DNA of 64,000 nt from Roseburia sp. (GCA_022771695.1 JALEKJ010000058.1:1-64000); one strand, 5' to 3'; shown: positions 43,646 through 52,775, counted from the stretch's first letter. The notes: generated by a model not told the origin, from the sequence alone. Program-made: numbers and translations.

Positions 43646-44473
43646 ATGGCAGAGAAGAATGCGATGCTGATTATGAAAAATGTCACCAAGACCTTCAATC
43701 CCGGAACGGTTAATGAAAAGTGTGCTTTGGATAATGTAAATCTGAGTTTGGAAAAGGGAGATTTTGCAACGATTGTCGGAAGCAACGGGGCGGGAAAATC
43801 CACGCTTTTTAATGCGATTACCGGTTCTTTCTTTGCGGACAGAGGGTTAATCATGTTAGGCGGTGAGGATATTACATACCAGAAAGAGCATGTCAGAAGC
43901 AAGGTCATTGGGCATCTGTTTCAGGACCCGCTAAAAGGAACAGCACCACACATGACCATCGAGGAAAATATGGCGCTTGCCTATCTGCGTACTACGACAT
44001 CAAAGAATGCATATTTTAGCAGAATTAAAGCATCTGATAAGAAGAAATTCAGGGAACAGTTAGCGCTTCTTGATATGGGTTTGGAAGACAGGATGAAACA
44101 GCCGGTGGGACTTTTGTCGGGCGGACAGAGACAGGCGTTGACACTGCTGATGGCAACGATGGTGACGCCGAAGATTCTTCTTTTGGATGAGCATACCGCA
44201 GCGTTAGACCCGGCGACAGCAGAGAAAGTTCTTGCTTTGACAAAGCAGATTGTGGCAGAGAGGGAGATTACCTGTCTTATGGTAACGCATAACATGCATC
44301 AGGCACTTGAACTGGGAAATCGTACATTGATGATGGATGCCGGTAATATTGTTCTGGATGTGCGGGGCGAGGAACGGGCATCAATGACAGTGGATGACTT
44401 GTTGGAACAGTTTGCGCTTCGTGCGGGGAAGTCGATGGACAACGACAGGATTCTATTCTCAAAAGTCGAATAA
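43646..44473 (+). CDS. trpZ: TrpZ-type ABC transporter ATPase
   Basis: A 275-residue ATPase. Walker A is GSNGAGKST, signature LLSGGQRQALTLLMA, Walker B ILLLDEHTAALD and H-loop LMVTHNMHQAL. The ATG at 43646 stands 11 bases after AAGGAGG; an ATG at 43637 is also possible and would overlap the permease gene. Energises the TrpXY pair. Confidence 0.88.
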   Translation: MAEKNAMLIMKNVTKTFNPGTVNEKCALDNVNLSLEKGDFATIVGSNGAGKSTLFNAITGSFFADRGLIMLGGEDITYQKEHVRSKVIGHLFQDPLKGTAPHMTIEENMALAYLRTTTSKNAYFSRIKASDKKKFREQLALLDMGLEDRMKQPVGLLSGGQRQALTLLMATMVTPKILLLDEHTAALDPATAEKVLALTKQIVAEREITCLMVTHNMHQALELGNRTLMMDAGNIVLDVRGEERASMTVDDLLEQFALRAGKSMDNDRILFSKVE

Positions 44474-44494
44474 TAGACATAAATAGAAAATATG

Positions 44495-44525
44495 GGAAAA
44501 GCCGTTGAATTATAGCGGCTTTTCC
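44495..44525 (+). terminator. Intrinsic terminator after trpZ
   Basis: GGAAAAGCCG (44495-44504) pairs with CGGCTTTTCC (44516-44525), with a T-rich stretch after it. Confidence 0.7.
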
Positions 44526-44644
44526 TTTATTATAAGTAATTGAGGGCAAAATAAGGGCTTACGTTATAGCTTATTTTTCCATAATATGAATGTTCATTTC
44601 AGAGGGGATTGGAATAGAACAGTAAAAGATAGAGGAGGTTATTT

Positions 44645-45523
44645 ATGTATCCGATTGTTAAAAGAGAAAAATTGGCAGATAAGATTTATCTTATGGATGT
44701 CAAAGCACCGCGTGTAGCGCAATATTGCGAGCCGGGACAGTTCGTAATCGTAAAGATTGACGAAGTAGGAGAGCGCATTCCACTGACCATCTGTGATTAC
44801 GACAGAGAAGCCGGTACGATTACCATTGTATTTCAGACGGTTGGCACATCTACGGAGCGTATGGTTGCGTTAAAAGAGGGAGATGCATTTCAGGATTTTG
44901 TTGGACCGTTAGGATGTCCGTCAGATTTGATTAATGAGGACATAGAGGAACTTAAGAAAAAGAAAATTTTGTTCGTAGCAGGCGGTGTCGGAACTGCACC
45001 GGTATATCCACAGGTGAAGTGGCTGCATGAGCATGGAGTTGACTGTGATGTCATCATGGGTTCCAGAAGCAAGGATTTATTGATCTTAGAGGAGGAAATG
45101 AAAAAGGTTGCTACAAATCTTTATGTGACTACCGATGATGGTTCTTACGGCTTTAAGGGAACTGGTACAGCACAGCTTCAGGAACTCTGGGACAATGGCA
45201 AGCGTTATGACCACTGTGTTGCCATCGGACCAATGATTATGATGAAGTTTGTCTGCAAGCTGACCAAGGAACTTGGTATTCCGACCGTTGTATCTATGAA
45301 TCCTATCATGGTAGACGGAACCGGTATGTGTGGAGCCTGTCGTTTGATCGTTGGGGACGAAGTAAAGTTTGCCTGTGTAGACGGACCTGAATTTGACGGC
45401 CATCTGGTAGACTTTGATCAGGCAATGCAGCGTCAGAGACAGTACAAGACAGAAGAAGGTAGAGCAATGCTAAAATTACAGGAAGGCGATACACACCACG
45501 GCGGATGTGGAAACTGTGAATAA
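44645..45523 (+). CDS. nfnA: NfnA-type ferredoxin-NADP reductase subunit (FAD, [2Fe-2S])
   Basis: A 292-residue flavoprotein. FAD-binding region IPLTICDYDREAGT, NAD(P)-binding region ILFVAGGVGTAPVYPQ, and C-terminal DGTGMCGACRLIVGDEVKFAC with the [2Fe-2S] cysteines. With the next gene's product it forms either the electron-bifurcating NADH-dependent ferredoxin:NADP oxidoreductase or a sulfide-dehydrogenase-like pair. GGAGG precedes the ATG. The gene pair spacing is 13 bases. Confidence 0.88.
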   Translation: MYPIVKREKLADKIYLMDVKAPRVAQYCEPGQFVIVKIDEVGERIPLTICDYDREAGTITIVFQTVGTSTERMVALKEGDAFQDFVGPLGCPSDLINEDIEELKKKKILFVAGGVGTAPVYPQVKWLHEHGVDCDVIMGSRSKDLLILEEEMKKVATNLYVTTDDGSYGFKGTGTAQLQELWDNGKRYDHCVAIGPMIMMKFVCKLTKELGIPTVVSMNPIMVDGTGMCGACRLIVGDEVKFACVDGPEFDGHLVDFDQAMQRQRQYKTEEGRAMLKLQEGDTHHGGCGNCE

Positions 45524-45536
45524 GGAGAGGTTAAGG

Positions 45537-46922
45537 ATGGACGTATTAAATAGAGTTCCGGTTCGTGAGCAGGAGCCGGTGGTTCGTGCGGCGAACTTTG
45601 AAGAGGTATGTTTGGGCTATAATGAAGAAGAGGCAATGGCAGAGGCAGCACGTTGTCTGAATTGTAAGAATGCACAGTGTATGAAGGGCTGCCCGGTATC
45701 CATTGATATCCCGGGATTTATCGCACAGGTAAAGGAAGGAAACTTTGAAGAGGCATATCAGGTTATCAGCAAGTCTTCTGCATTGCCGGCTGTCTGCGGA
45801 CGTGTATGTCCACAGGAGAATCAGTGCGAGGGCAAATGTATTCGTGGTATCAAGGGCGAACCTGTCGCAATCGGTAAATTAGAGCGTTTTGTGGCTGACT
45901 GGGCAAGAGAGCATGGCATCAAGCCTAAGAAAGCCGAGACTATGAATGGACATAAGGTCGCAGTCATCGGTTCCGGTCCTGCAGGTCTTACCTGCGCAGG
46001 TGATTTGGCGAAGATGGGATATGACGTAACAATTTTTGAGGCGCTGCATGAGGCAGGCGGTGTATTGGTATACGGTATTCCGGAATTCCGTCTTCCGAAG
46101 CAGAAGGTCGTAGCAGCAGAGGTTGAGAATGTAAAAGCGCTCGGTGTTAAGATTGAGACCAATGTGGTTATCGGTAAATCCGTTACCATTGACGAATTGA
46201 TGGAGAACGAAGGTTTTGAGGCAGTGTTTATCGGTTCCGGTGCAGGCTTGCCTAGATTTATGGGAATCCCGGGAGAGCAGGCGATGGGCGTATTTTCCGC
46301 CAATGAGTATTTGACCAGAAACAATCTGATGAAAGCGTTCTTAGAGGATTATGATACTCCGATTAAGGCCGGAAAGAAAGTAATCGTAGTGGGTGGCGGT
46401 AATGTTGCCATGGATGCGGCAAGAACGGCAAAGCGTCTCGGCGCGGAGGTACATATCGTATACCGTCGTGGTGAGGAGGAACTTCCTGCACGTAGAGAGG
46501 AAGTGCATCACGCAAAAGAAGAGGGCATCATTTTTGATCTTCTTCAGAATCCGACAGAGCTTCTCGTGGATGAGGATGGCTGCGTAAAGGGTGCGAAGGT
46601 CATCAAGATGGAGCTTGGAGAGCCGGATGAGTCCGGAAGAAGAAGTCCGGTAGAGATTCCGGGGTCTGAGTATGTGATTGAGGCAGATACCGTAATCATG
46701 TCTCTTGGTACATCGCCGAACCCACTGATTTCTTCCACGACAAAGGGACTTGAAATCAACCGCAGAAAGTGTATCGTTGCAGAGGAAGAAAACGGTGCAA
46801 CATCCAAGGCTGGCGTATTTGCCGGCGGAGATGCCGTAACCGGAGCTGCAACCGTTATTCTTGCGATGGGAGCTGGAAAAGCAGCGGCAAAAGGTATTGA
46901 TGAATATTTGCGTACAAAGTAA
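45537..46922 (+). CDS. nfnB: NfnB-type / glutamate synthase small-subunit-like oxidoreductase
   Basis: A 461-residue protein. The N-terminus holds two [4Fe-4S] clusters (CLNCKNAQCMKGCP and CGRVCPQENQCEGKC), then an FAD fold (VAVIGSGPAGLTCAGDLAKM) and an NADPH fold (VIVVGGGNVAMDAARTAKRL). I chose the ATG at 45537 with AAGGAGAGG upstream. Pairing with the NfnA-type gene supports electron bifurcation linking NADH, NADPH and ferredoxin, central in anaerobic Clostridia. A stand-alone GltD role is less likely because no gltB is adjacent. Confidence 0.9.
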   Translation: MDVLNRVPVREQEPVVRAANFEEVCLGYNEEEAMAEAARCLNCKNAQCMKGCPVSIDIPGFIAQVKEGNFEEAYQVISKSSALPAVCGRVCPQENQCEGKCIRGIKGEPVAIGKLERFVADWAREHGIKPKKAETMNGHKVAVIGSGPAGLTCAGDLAKMGYDVTIFEALHEAGGVLVYGIPEFRLPKQKVVAAEVENVKALGVKIETNVVIGKSVTIDELMENEGFEAVFIGSGAGLPRFMGIPGEQAMGVFSANEYLTRNNLMKAFLEDYDTPIKAGKKVIVVGGGNVAMDAARTAKRLGAEVHIVYRRGEEELPARREEVHHAKEEGIIFDLLQNPTELLVDEDGCVKGAKVIKMELGEPDESGRRSPVEIPGSEYVIEADTVIMSLGTSPNPLISSTTKGLEINRRKCIVAEEENGATSKAGVFAGGDAVTGAATVILAMGAGKAAAKGIDEYLRTK

Positions 46923-46942
46923 ATAGGTTCTTAAAAAGAGAG

Positions 46943-46975
46943 GGAGTGGAGTTCTAAGAATTCCGCTCCTTTTTT
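46943..46975 (+). terminator. Intrinsic terminator after nfnB
   Basis: GGAGTGGAGTTCT and AGAATTCCGCTCC pair with two wobbles, followed by a run of T ending near 46975. Confidence 0.75.
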
Positions 46976-46990
46976 GCATCATAGGAATTT

Positions 46991-47064
46991 ATTATCAAAA
47001 GCGCTTGACTATTATCAAAAACGATAGTATTATCAAAAATAAGAATAATATTATGATTGATAAT
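46991..47064. promoter_or_regulatory. ATTATCAA repeat operators and promoter
   Basis: ATTATCAAAA occurs at 46991-47000, 47011-47020 and 47029-47038, and its complement TTGATAAT at 47057-47064. A promoter TTGACT (47005-47010), 17 bases, TATTAT (47028-47033) lies among them, so binding would block polymerase. The gene just downstream encodes a winged-helix regulator, the likely ligand of these sites. Confidence 0.75.
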
Positions 47065-47078
47065 AAAGGAGGTGTGAC

Positions 47079-47600
47079 ATGGATATTAAGTCACTCACAG
47101 ATGTGATGATGAATCCGGTGCGCCAGCGAATCATTCAGTATCTGATGCTGCATGAAAAGGGAACTGTAGGTGAGATACAAAAAGAGTTGTCGGATGTTCC
47201 GGTTGCCAGCCTATACAGACACATGAAGAAACTGTATGATGCAGGATGCATTCAGGTCATAGAAGAGAAAAGTGTTCGCGGAGCTACGGAGAAAACTTAT
47301 TCCTTAGTACAAAATCCTTTACAGAAAGAACCGGATATTCAGGACATTTCGGCACTGATTTACACATCACTTTTGTCTTTACAGGCATCTTTTCTCAGAT
47401 ATTTTGCGAGTGAAGATGCGGATCCGCAAAGGGATATGATGGCGCTTCAGACTTCAACCCTTTTGCTTACCGATGAAGAGTACATGGAACTGCTACAGCA
47501 GATTGGCACAGCCATCGCCAAGAATATCGACAATAAGCCGACAGAGGGAAGAAAAATGCGTCGTCTTACATTTGTTTCATCGCCGAATGAAGAGGGATAA
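47079..47600 (+). CDS. ArsR-like winged-helix transcriptional regulator
   Basis: A 173-residue regulator with an N-terminal winged helix (LTDVMMNPVRQRIIQYLMLH, then VPVASLYRHMKKLYDAGCI). A helical C-terminal domain follows that is probably for dimerisation or signal binding. It lacks the classical metal cysteines of ArsR/SmtB. AAAGGAGGTG precedes the ATG. It leads an operon with an ABC ATPase and permease, and probably represses it through the ATTATCAA repeats. Confidence 0.82.
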   Translation: MDIKSLTDVMMNPVRQRIIQYLMLHEKGTVGEIQKELSDVPVASLYRHMKKLYDAGCIQVIEEKSVRGATEKTYSLVQNPLQKEPDIQDISALIYTSLLSLQASFLRYFASEDADPQRDMMALQTSTLLLTDEEYMELLQQIGTAIAKNIDNKPTEGRKMRRLTFVSSPNEEG

Positions 47601-47621
47601 CATGTTAAGGAGGAGCGAGAT

Positions 47622-48347
47622 ATGCTTACAATTAAAAATTTGACCAAACATTACAAAGGCAGTAACAAGGGTGTTACAAACCTGAATCTAGAGATAGAAG
47701 CGGGTGATATTTATGGGTTTATCGGACACAACGGTGCAGGAAAGACCACCACGATTAAGTGTATAACCGGGATTCATGAATTTGATGAGGGTGAAATCTT
47801 TGTGGACGGATTATCTGTAAAGACAGATGCGATGGCATGCAAGCAGCGGATGGCATATATTCCGGATAATCCCGATCTTTATGAGTATATGACAGGAATT
47901 CAGTATTTGAACTTTATTGCAGACATTTTTGAAGTATCCGCGGTGGAAAGAGAGGAGAGAATCCGCAACTTTGCAGATGCGTTTGAAATCACAGCATCTT
48001 TGGGAGATTTGATTTCTTCTTATTCCCATGGAATGAAACAAAAGTTGGCGATTATATCTGCATTGGTACATAAGCCAAAGCTGTTGATTTTAGATGAGCC
48101 GTTTGTGGGATTGGACCCGAAGGCTGCGGTTATCTTAAAGGACATCATGCATCAGATTTGTGCGGATGGCGGAGCAATCTTTTTTTCCACACATGTATTG
48201 GATGTGGCAGAAAAGCTTTGCAATAAAGTCGCCATTATAAAGGGTGGAGAATTGATTGCATCAGGCAGGATGGATGAGATTGTGACAGACGGAGAATCCT
48301 TAGAATCCATTTTCATGGAGGTGGTTGACCATGCTAAGGCAGATTAG
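47622..48347 (+). CDS. ABC-2 type transporter ATPase
   Basis: A 241-residue ATPase. Walker A is GHNGAGKTT, Walker B LLILDEPFVGLD and H-loop FFSTHVLDVA; the signature reads SSYSHGMKQKLAIISAL, with His in place of the second Gly, as is common in this ABC-2 group. AGGAGGAG precedes the ATG. The permease gene overlaps its end by 17 bases. Confidence 0.88.
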   Translation: MLTIKNLTKHYKGSNKGVTNLNLEIEAGDIYGFIGHNGAGKTTTIKCITGIHEFDEGEIFVDGLSVKTDAMACKQRMAYIPDNPDLYEYMTGIQYLNFIADIFEVSAVEREERIRNFADAFEITASLGDLISSYSHGMKQKLAIISALVHKPKLLILDEPFVGLDPKAAVILKDIMHQICADGGAIFFSTHVLDVAEKLCNKVAIIKGGELIASGRMDEIVTDGESLESIFMEVVDHAKAD

Positions 48348-49920
48348 AATCTTGACAAAAGCGCAGCTTTGTAATTTCTTGAATATCAATGTGGCACGAT
48401 TTTCAAAAGACAGGAAGAAGAAAAACGGCATGATAGCCATGGGTCTGGTATGGGTCATGCTGATTGCGATGTTGAGCTTTTATGTGGGTGCGCTTTCTTA
48501 TGGGTACATATCCATCGGATTAGAGCGTGTGCTTCCGATGTACTTAAGTATGATTTCTGGGATATTAATTTTCTTTTTCGGAATGTTGAAAGCAGGAAGC
48601 GTTATTTTTCAACGAAATTCTTATGAAATATTATGTTCCCTTCCGGTGTCACAGACGGTAATTGTTGTGAGTCGATTTCTTAGTATGTATCTTGGAAATG
48701 TAATATTGGCGTTGGCGGTTATGATTCCGGGCATTGCGGTATATGGGTATCTGCTTCATCCGGGGATGCAATTCTATTTTCTGGGCGTGATAGGAACATT
48801 GTTTCTTCCGTTGTTGCCGATGACGGCTGCCGTATTGTTTGGTGCGTTGATTATAGGTGTTTCATCGAGAATGAAGCATAAAAGTCTGGTGGCAACGGCT
48901 TTATCAATGGTGTTGGTGATTGGTGTGATGTTGTTTAGCGCAGGAATTTCGGAGATGGAAGGGGAGATCACCGGTGAAATGCTAAAGGATTTCTCAGGTG
49001 TGGTGACCGCGATGATTGAGAAACTATATCCACCGGCTGTCTGGCTTGGAAATGCAATGGTGGAAGGAAGTATTTTATCCGGGATGCTGTATTTTGGTGT
49101 TTCCATTTCCGTGTTTGTGGTAATGGTCATACTGGTAGCTTCGAATTTCAGACGTATTTGCGGAGGGCTATTCAGTACGACGGCAAAGCATAATTATCAG
49201 ATGACGGAGTTGAAGCGAACGACCGTTTTGCGTGCATTATACACCAAAGAATTGAAACGGTATTTTTCGTCCAGTATTTATACGACAAATACCATTATAG
49301 GTCCGCTTATGATGGTACTGATTGCCGGAGTGGTATTTTTTGCCGGAACAGAACAGATAGAGCGTGTGCTTCCGATTGAGGGTGGTATTACGGCGTTAAT
49401 GCCATTTATGCTGGCTGCGTCCGCATGCCTCATGACAACAACCTGTACATCCATTTCGATGGAGGGAAAGGAATGGTGGATTATAAAAAGCCTGCCGATT
49501 CAGACAAAGACGGTATTTGACAGCAAGATATTACTGAATCTTTCGCTGATGGCACCGTTCTTTGTGGTCGCAGAAATCTTATCGATTCTTGCACTAAAGC
49601 CGGAGGGAATGGAACTGTTTTGGCTGCTTTTCCTGCCGATGGTATTTATGATATTTGCGTGTGTATTTGGAATTACTGTAAATCTGCGATTCCTGAATTT
49701 GGATTGGGAGAACGAGGTGACAGTGGTAAAACAGAGTGCATCAGCGATGATTGGTGGATTAGGGGGCTGTCTGGTGATTATTCTTTGTGCTTTACCGGTG
49801 GCATTCATAACGCAAGCATCAAGGAACATCATAAGATTAATCATTGCGCTTGCTATAATGGGAGTTACTTTGTGGCTCTATCAAAGAAATGTAAAAACCG
49901 AATTAGCGACAATCGGATAA
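48331..49920 (+). CDS. ABC-2 type transporter permease
   Basis: A 529-residue integral membrane protein with about twelve hydrophobic helices (for example AMLSFYVGALSYGYISIGL and LGNVILALAVMIPGIAVYGY). It pairs with the ATPase before it as an efflux pump of unknown substrate. I chose the ATG at 48331 (MLRQIRILTK), with GGAGGTGG upstream inside the ATPase gene. Confidence 0.83.
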   Translation: MLRQIRILTKAQLCNFLNINVARFSKDRKKKNGMIAMGLVWVMLIAMLSFYVGALSYGYISIGLERVLPMYLSMISGILIFFFGMLKAGSVIFQRNSYEILCSLPVSQTVIVVSRFLSMYLGNVILALAVMIPGIAVYGYLLHPGMQFYFLGVIGTLFLPLLPMTAAVLFGALIIGVSSRMKHKSLVATALSMVLVIGVMLFSAGISEMEGEITGEMLKDFSGVVTAMIEKLYPPAVWLGNAMVEGSILSGMLYFGVSISVFVVMVILVASNFRRICGGLFSTTAKHNYQMTELKRTTVLRALYTKELKRYFSSSIYTTNTIIGPLMMVLIAGVVFFAGTEQIERVLPIEGGITALMPFMLAASACLMTTTCTSISMEGKEWWIIKSLPIQTKTVFDSKILLNLSLMAPFFVVAEILSILALKPEGMELFWLLFLPMVFMIFACVFGITVNLRFLNLDWENEVTVVKQSASAMIGGLGGCLVIILCALPVAFITQASRNIIRLIIALAIMGVTLWLYQRNVKTELATIG

Positions 49921-49922
49921 AA

Positions 49923-49948
49923 AAGCGCCGACCGTTAGGCCGGCGCTT
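49923..49948 (-). terminator. Terminator of the convergent YtrA-like operon
   Basis: AAGCGCCG (49923-49930) and CGGCGCTT (49941-49948), extended by CC/GG pairs, form a GC-rich stem. Read on the minus strand it is followed by six T, so it mainly serves the minus-strand operon; it also lies right after the plus-strand permease stop. Confidence 0.85.
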
Positions 49949-49965
49949 AACATTTAAACAGATAA

Positions 49966-50799
49966 TTAATCCAGATTTAGATGCCGTTTTTGGATGACAA
50001 TGCAGGTAATATAAAACGCAACTGTGAATATGACAGATACGATTGCACTTCCAATCATTGGTGGAGTTGTTATCATGTCTGCAAAGGTTTCGATTCCATC
50101 CATGTTGTCAAAAACAGAACCGCCGGTCAGCAATAACACGATAGTCCCCACGGTCTGTTCAACGAAGTAGATGGCAATGCCGGCTATGATGGCACCGACA
50201 ATTTTGTGCTGGTTGAACAACTGTCCGATGGAGATGCTGACAAATACCATAAGCAGATAGCTCAGACAGGAAAAGGCGAGCAATAGGAACATCATAAAAA
50301 TAAACTGTCCGAGTGTCATACCGAAGACACTTATAAATTCTCCCTGCATCAGCGCAAAGTCTGAACCAACGACGACTTCATGGAAGAGTTCGCCACGTGT
50401 AGCACCAATCAGAATGCCAAGGAGCGAAAAATAGAACAGAACCATCGATCCCATCATCCATACCCAGGAGGTAATCAGTTTCGCATGAAAGAGCGTCCGA
50501 GGTTTTACCGGCAGTGTGTGTGTCAGATATCCCTGGTCAGAGTACATCGTCTTATAAAAATGAATGCATACGTATATATAGGTCACAACAAACAATGCAA
50601 AGATGGACAGAATATACAGCATGATAGATGAAATGAATAAAAGCTCAATGATTGGGGGTAATTCTGCGGTGTCTGACTGTATGGCATCGGTGGAAAGACC
50701 TAAGGAGCCGAGCAGTGTGGTGATAATCAGTACCCCATAGATGGTCAGCATCACTTTTGCCGTATTTTTAAATTCGTATTTCAATAATTTCCCTAGCAT
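49966..50799 (-). CDS. ABC-2 type transporter permease
   Basis: A 277-residue protein with six predicted helices (LTIYGVLIITTLLGSLGL, MLYILSIFALFVVTYIYVCI and others). Last gene of the GntR-ATPase-permease operon; its ATG lies within the end of the ATPase gene (seven-base overlap). Substrate unknown. Confidence 0.82.
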   Translation of the reverse strand: MLGKLLKYEFKNTAKVMLTIYGVLIITTLLGSLGLSTDAIQSDTAELPPIIELLFISSIMLYILSIFALFVVTYIYVCIHFYKTMYSDQGYLTHTLPVKPRTLFHAKLITSWVWMMGSMVLFYFSLLGILIGATRGELFHEVVVGSDFALMQGEFISVFGMTLGQFIFMMFLLLAFSCLSYLLMVFVSISIGQLFNQHKIVGAIIAGIAIYFVEQTVGTIVLLLTGGSVFDNMDGIETFADMITTPPMIGSAIVSVIFTVAFYITCIVIQKRHLNLD

Positions 50800-51491
50800 C
50801 TGAATACCTCCCTGAAAAGTGTATCGACAGATTTTCCTTGATTCTCGCGGATGTCATCGACAGAAGAAGTAAGGCGTATCTGTCCGTTTTGGATGAAGAT
50901 GACTTCGTCTAAAATATTCTCGATATCTGCAATCAAGTGCGTTGATATCAGAATAGAAGCCTCGGGCTCATAATTGGAGAGAATTACATTCAGAATATAA
51001 TCTCTGGCGGCAGGGTCCACACCTGCAATCGGTTCGTCTAAGACATAAAGGTCCGCGTGACGGCTCATGACAAGGATGAGCTGTACCTTTTCCTTCGTTC
51101 CCTTCGACATGGATTTTAAGCGGGTCTTTGGATTAATCTGTAATTTTTCCAACATGCCATAAGCACGGTTGGAATCAAAATCCTCGTAGAAATCGGCAAA
51201 GAAAGCGATAACATCGGATACACGCTGATTCATATTCAGATATGTGTGATCCGGTAAATAAGAGATGTGCTTCTTACTCTCTACACCGATCGGCTGCTGA
51301 CGCATATAAAGCGTGCCGGAGGTGGGGGTAAGGAGTCCGTTTATCATCTTGATAAGCGTTGTTTTGCCACTTCCGTTCGGACCTAAAAGGCCTATGATAT
51401 GTCCGCTTTCAATGGTGAGATTGATGTGGTCGATGGCGGTCACGTGTCCGTAAGCTTTGGTTAAATCCTTACATTCTAATAAGGTGCTCAT
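50793..51491 (-). CDS. ABC transporter ATPase (YtrB-like)
   Basis: A 232-residue ATPase with Walker A GPNGSGKTT, signature-region MSKGTKEKVQLILVMSR (degenerate), Walker B LYVLDEPIAGVD and H-loop ISTHLIADIE. It overlaps the regulator gene by four bases (ATGA) and the permease gene by seven. The arrangement resembles the Bacillus ytr operon, which responds to cell-wall antibiotics; the function here is inferred from order only. Confidence 0.87.
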   Translation of the reverse strand: MSTLLECKDLTKAYGHVTAIDHINLTIESGHIIGLLGPNGSGKTTLIKMINGLLTPTSGTLYMRQQPIGVESKKHISYLPDHTYLNMNQRVSDVIAFFADFYEDFDSNRAYGMLEKLQINPKTRLKSMSKGTKEKVQLILVMSRHADLYVLDEPIAGVDPAARDYILNVILSNYEPEASILISTHLIADIENILDEVIFIQNGQIRLTSSVDDIRENQGKSVDTLFREVFRC

Positions 51492-51859
51492 TTCGTGTCT
51501 CCTTTCATTGTCTGATTCATGAGAGAGAGTATCTCCTCGTTTTTATAGCCGAGCTTTTGCATCAGCTCCAGAAATTCGTTAATTTTTTCTCTTGCAAGAG
51601 AAGCTTTCAATTCTTCAATCATAGTGGTGTCCTCCGTGATGTAGCGGCCACTGGTACGCATAGAATATACCAGGCCGGTGCGCTCGAGTTCCGTAAATGC
51701 TTTTTGCATTGTGTTGGGGTTGACTGCTGCTTCGCCGGCTAAGTCGCGAACGGAGGGCAGTTTATCGCCGGGAGCATATTTCCCGGAAATGATATCCATC
51801 TGGATACGTTCCACAATCTGCAGGAAAATTGGTCTGTCTGAATCAAGATTCCAAGCCAT
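51488..51859 (-). CDS. GntR-family regulator, YtrA type
   Basis: A 123-residue regulator with the GntR winged helix (QIVERIQMDIISGKYAPGDK, LPSVRDLAGEAAVNPNTMQK) and the short C-terminal tail of the YtrA subfamily. AGGTG precedes the ATG. The 90 bases upstream contain an imperfect dyad (GTACTAATG...CAATGATAC, about 51891-51917) that may be its operator. It probably represses its own operon. Confidence 0.88.
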   Translation of the reverse strand: MAWNLDSDRPIFLQIVERIQMDIISGKYAPGDKLPSVRDLAGEAAVNPNTMQKAFTELERTGLVYSMRTSGRYITEDTTMIEELKASLAREKINEFLELMQKLGYKNEEILSLMNQTMKGDTK

Positions 51860-51947
51860 GTATTCACCTCATTTCTAATATGGTTAACTGTACTAATGAA
51901 ATAATACAATGATACAAAGGAAAAGTCAACAACATTTTGCAGAATAG

Positions 51948-51975
51948 TTGAAACAGAAGGAAAATGTGGTATAAT
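51948..51975 (+). promoter_or_regulatory. Promoter of element B / methyltransferase
   Basis: TTGAAA (51948-51953), 16-base spacer, TATAAT (51970-51975). The start of transcription near 51982 falls just before the structured element, making it the 5' leader of the methyltransferase gene or a separate RNA. Confidence 0.68.
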
Positions 51976-51990
51976 GAGCGTATGCAGTGA

Positions 51991-52108
51991 GCTGTGCCAA
52001 AACTGTTAGAGGCAAATCGACTGCTTGCAGGTGAATTTGACTATAACAGTTTTGATAGGGCGAATGCCAGAAATCTCGGAAAATGAATATTTCCCGAGTG
52101 AGCACGGC
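51991..52108 (+). ncRNA. Structured RNA-like element, copy B
   Basis: GCTGTGC (51991-51997) complements GCACGGC (52102-52108) with one wobble, closing the element. Inside is an 11-bp stem (51998-52008 with 52044-52054) carrying a second hairpin CTG-CTTG-CAG. Then comes TTGATAGGGCGAATGCC, and a hairpin with CTCGG and CCGAG. Conserved blocks match copy A at 36362-36553 while the stem sequences differ, so base pairing rather than sequence is kept. It sits between a good promoter and a methyltransferase gene. Riboswitch, small RNA or mobile repeat are all possible. Confidence 0.6.
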
Positions 52109-52132
52109 AGTAGGAAAAGGGAAAGAGGTTGA

Positions 52133-52756
52133 GTGATATTGGATGGTAAGAAGTATGACTTATGGTCAGACGGATATGGTGCAGCCGTACACTTGTTGAA
52201 TGATAAGGACGAGTATCCGGTTGCCGGTTATGCTACGGTGCTAAGTGAAGTATATAATATGGTGCGTGAGTCAGATGCGAAGAAGATATTGGATGTTGGC
52301 TTTGGTACCGGTATTGTTACAAAGAAACTGTATGGGGATGGCTATGAGCTTTACGGTGTTGATTCGTCGGAGCAGATGGTAGAAGCGGGAAAAGAATTTA
52401 TGCCGAAAGCAAAGCTTGTTATGGCAGACTATTCATTGGGATTGCCGCTTCACTTGATTCAGGAAAAATATGATATGATTATTAGTGTCTATGCATTCCA
52501 CCATCTGGATCATTATGAGCAGGAGCACTTAATTGAGGATATGTTGCGTCAGCTTTCTCCGGGTGGACAGATTATCATCGGCGGACTTGCATTTGAGACG
52601 ATTGCAGACATGAAGGAATTGCGCAAGCAGACCAAGGATAATTGGTTATACAAAGGTATGTACATGTTGTATGATGAGTTGGACAAGGTGTTTTCCAATG
52701 TGACATGGACAAAGATTTCCAAATGCGCGGGCATTGTTACCATTACAAAAGAATAA
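52133..52756 (+). CDS. Class I SAM-dependent methyltransferase
   Basis: A 207-residue methyltransferase. The SAM motif I is ILDVGFGTGIVTKKL, followed by YGVDSSEQMVEAGKEF and YDMIISVYAFHHLDHYEQEHL. Substrate unknown. The start is taken as GTG at 52133, a few bases after AAGAGG; a TTG at 52139 is possible. The structured leader directly upstream raises the possibility of regulation at the RNA level. Confidence 0.85.
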   Translation: MILDGKKYDLWSDGYGAAVHLLNDKDEYPVAGYATVLSEVYNMVRESDAKKILDVGFGTGIVTKKLYGDGYELYGVDSSEQMVEAGKEFMPKAKLVMADYSLGLPLHLIQEKYDMIISVYAFHHLDHYEQEHLIEDMLRQLSPGGQIIIGGLAFETIADMKELRKQTKDNWLYKGMYMLYDELDKVFSNVTWTKISKCAGIVTITKE

Positions 52757-52775
52757 ACAGGATGCGATATAAATG

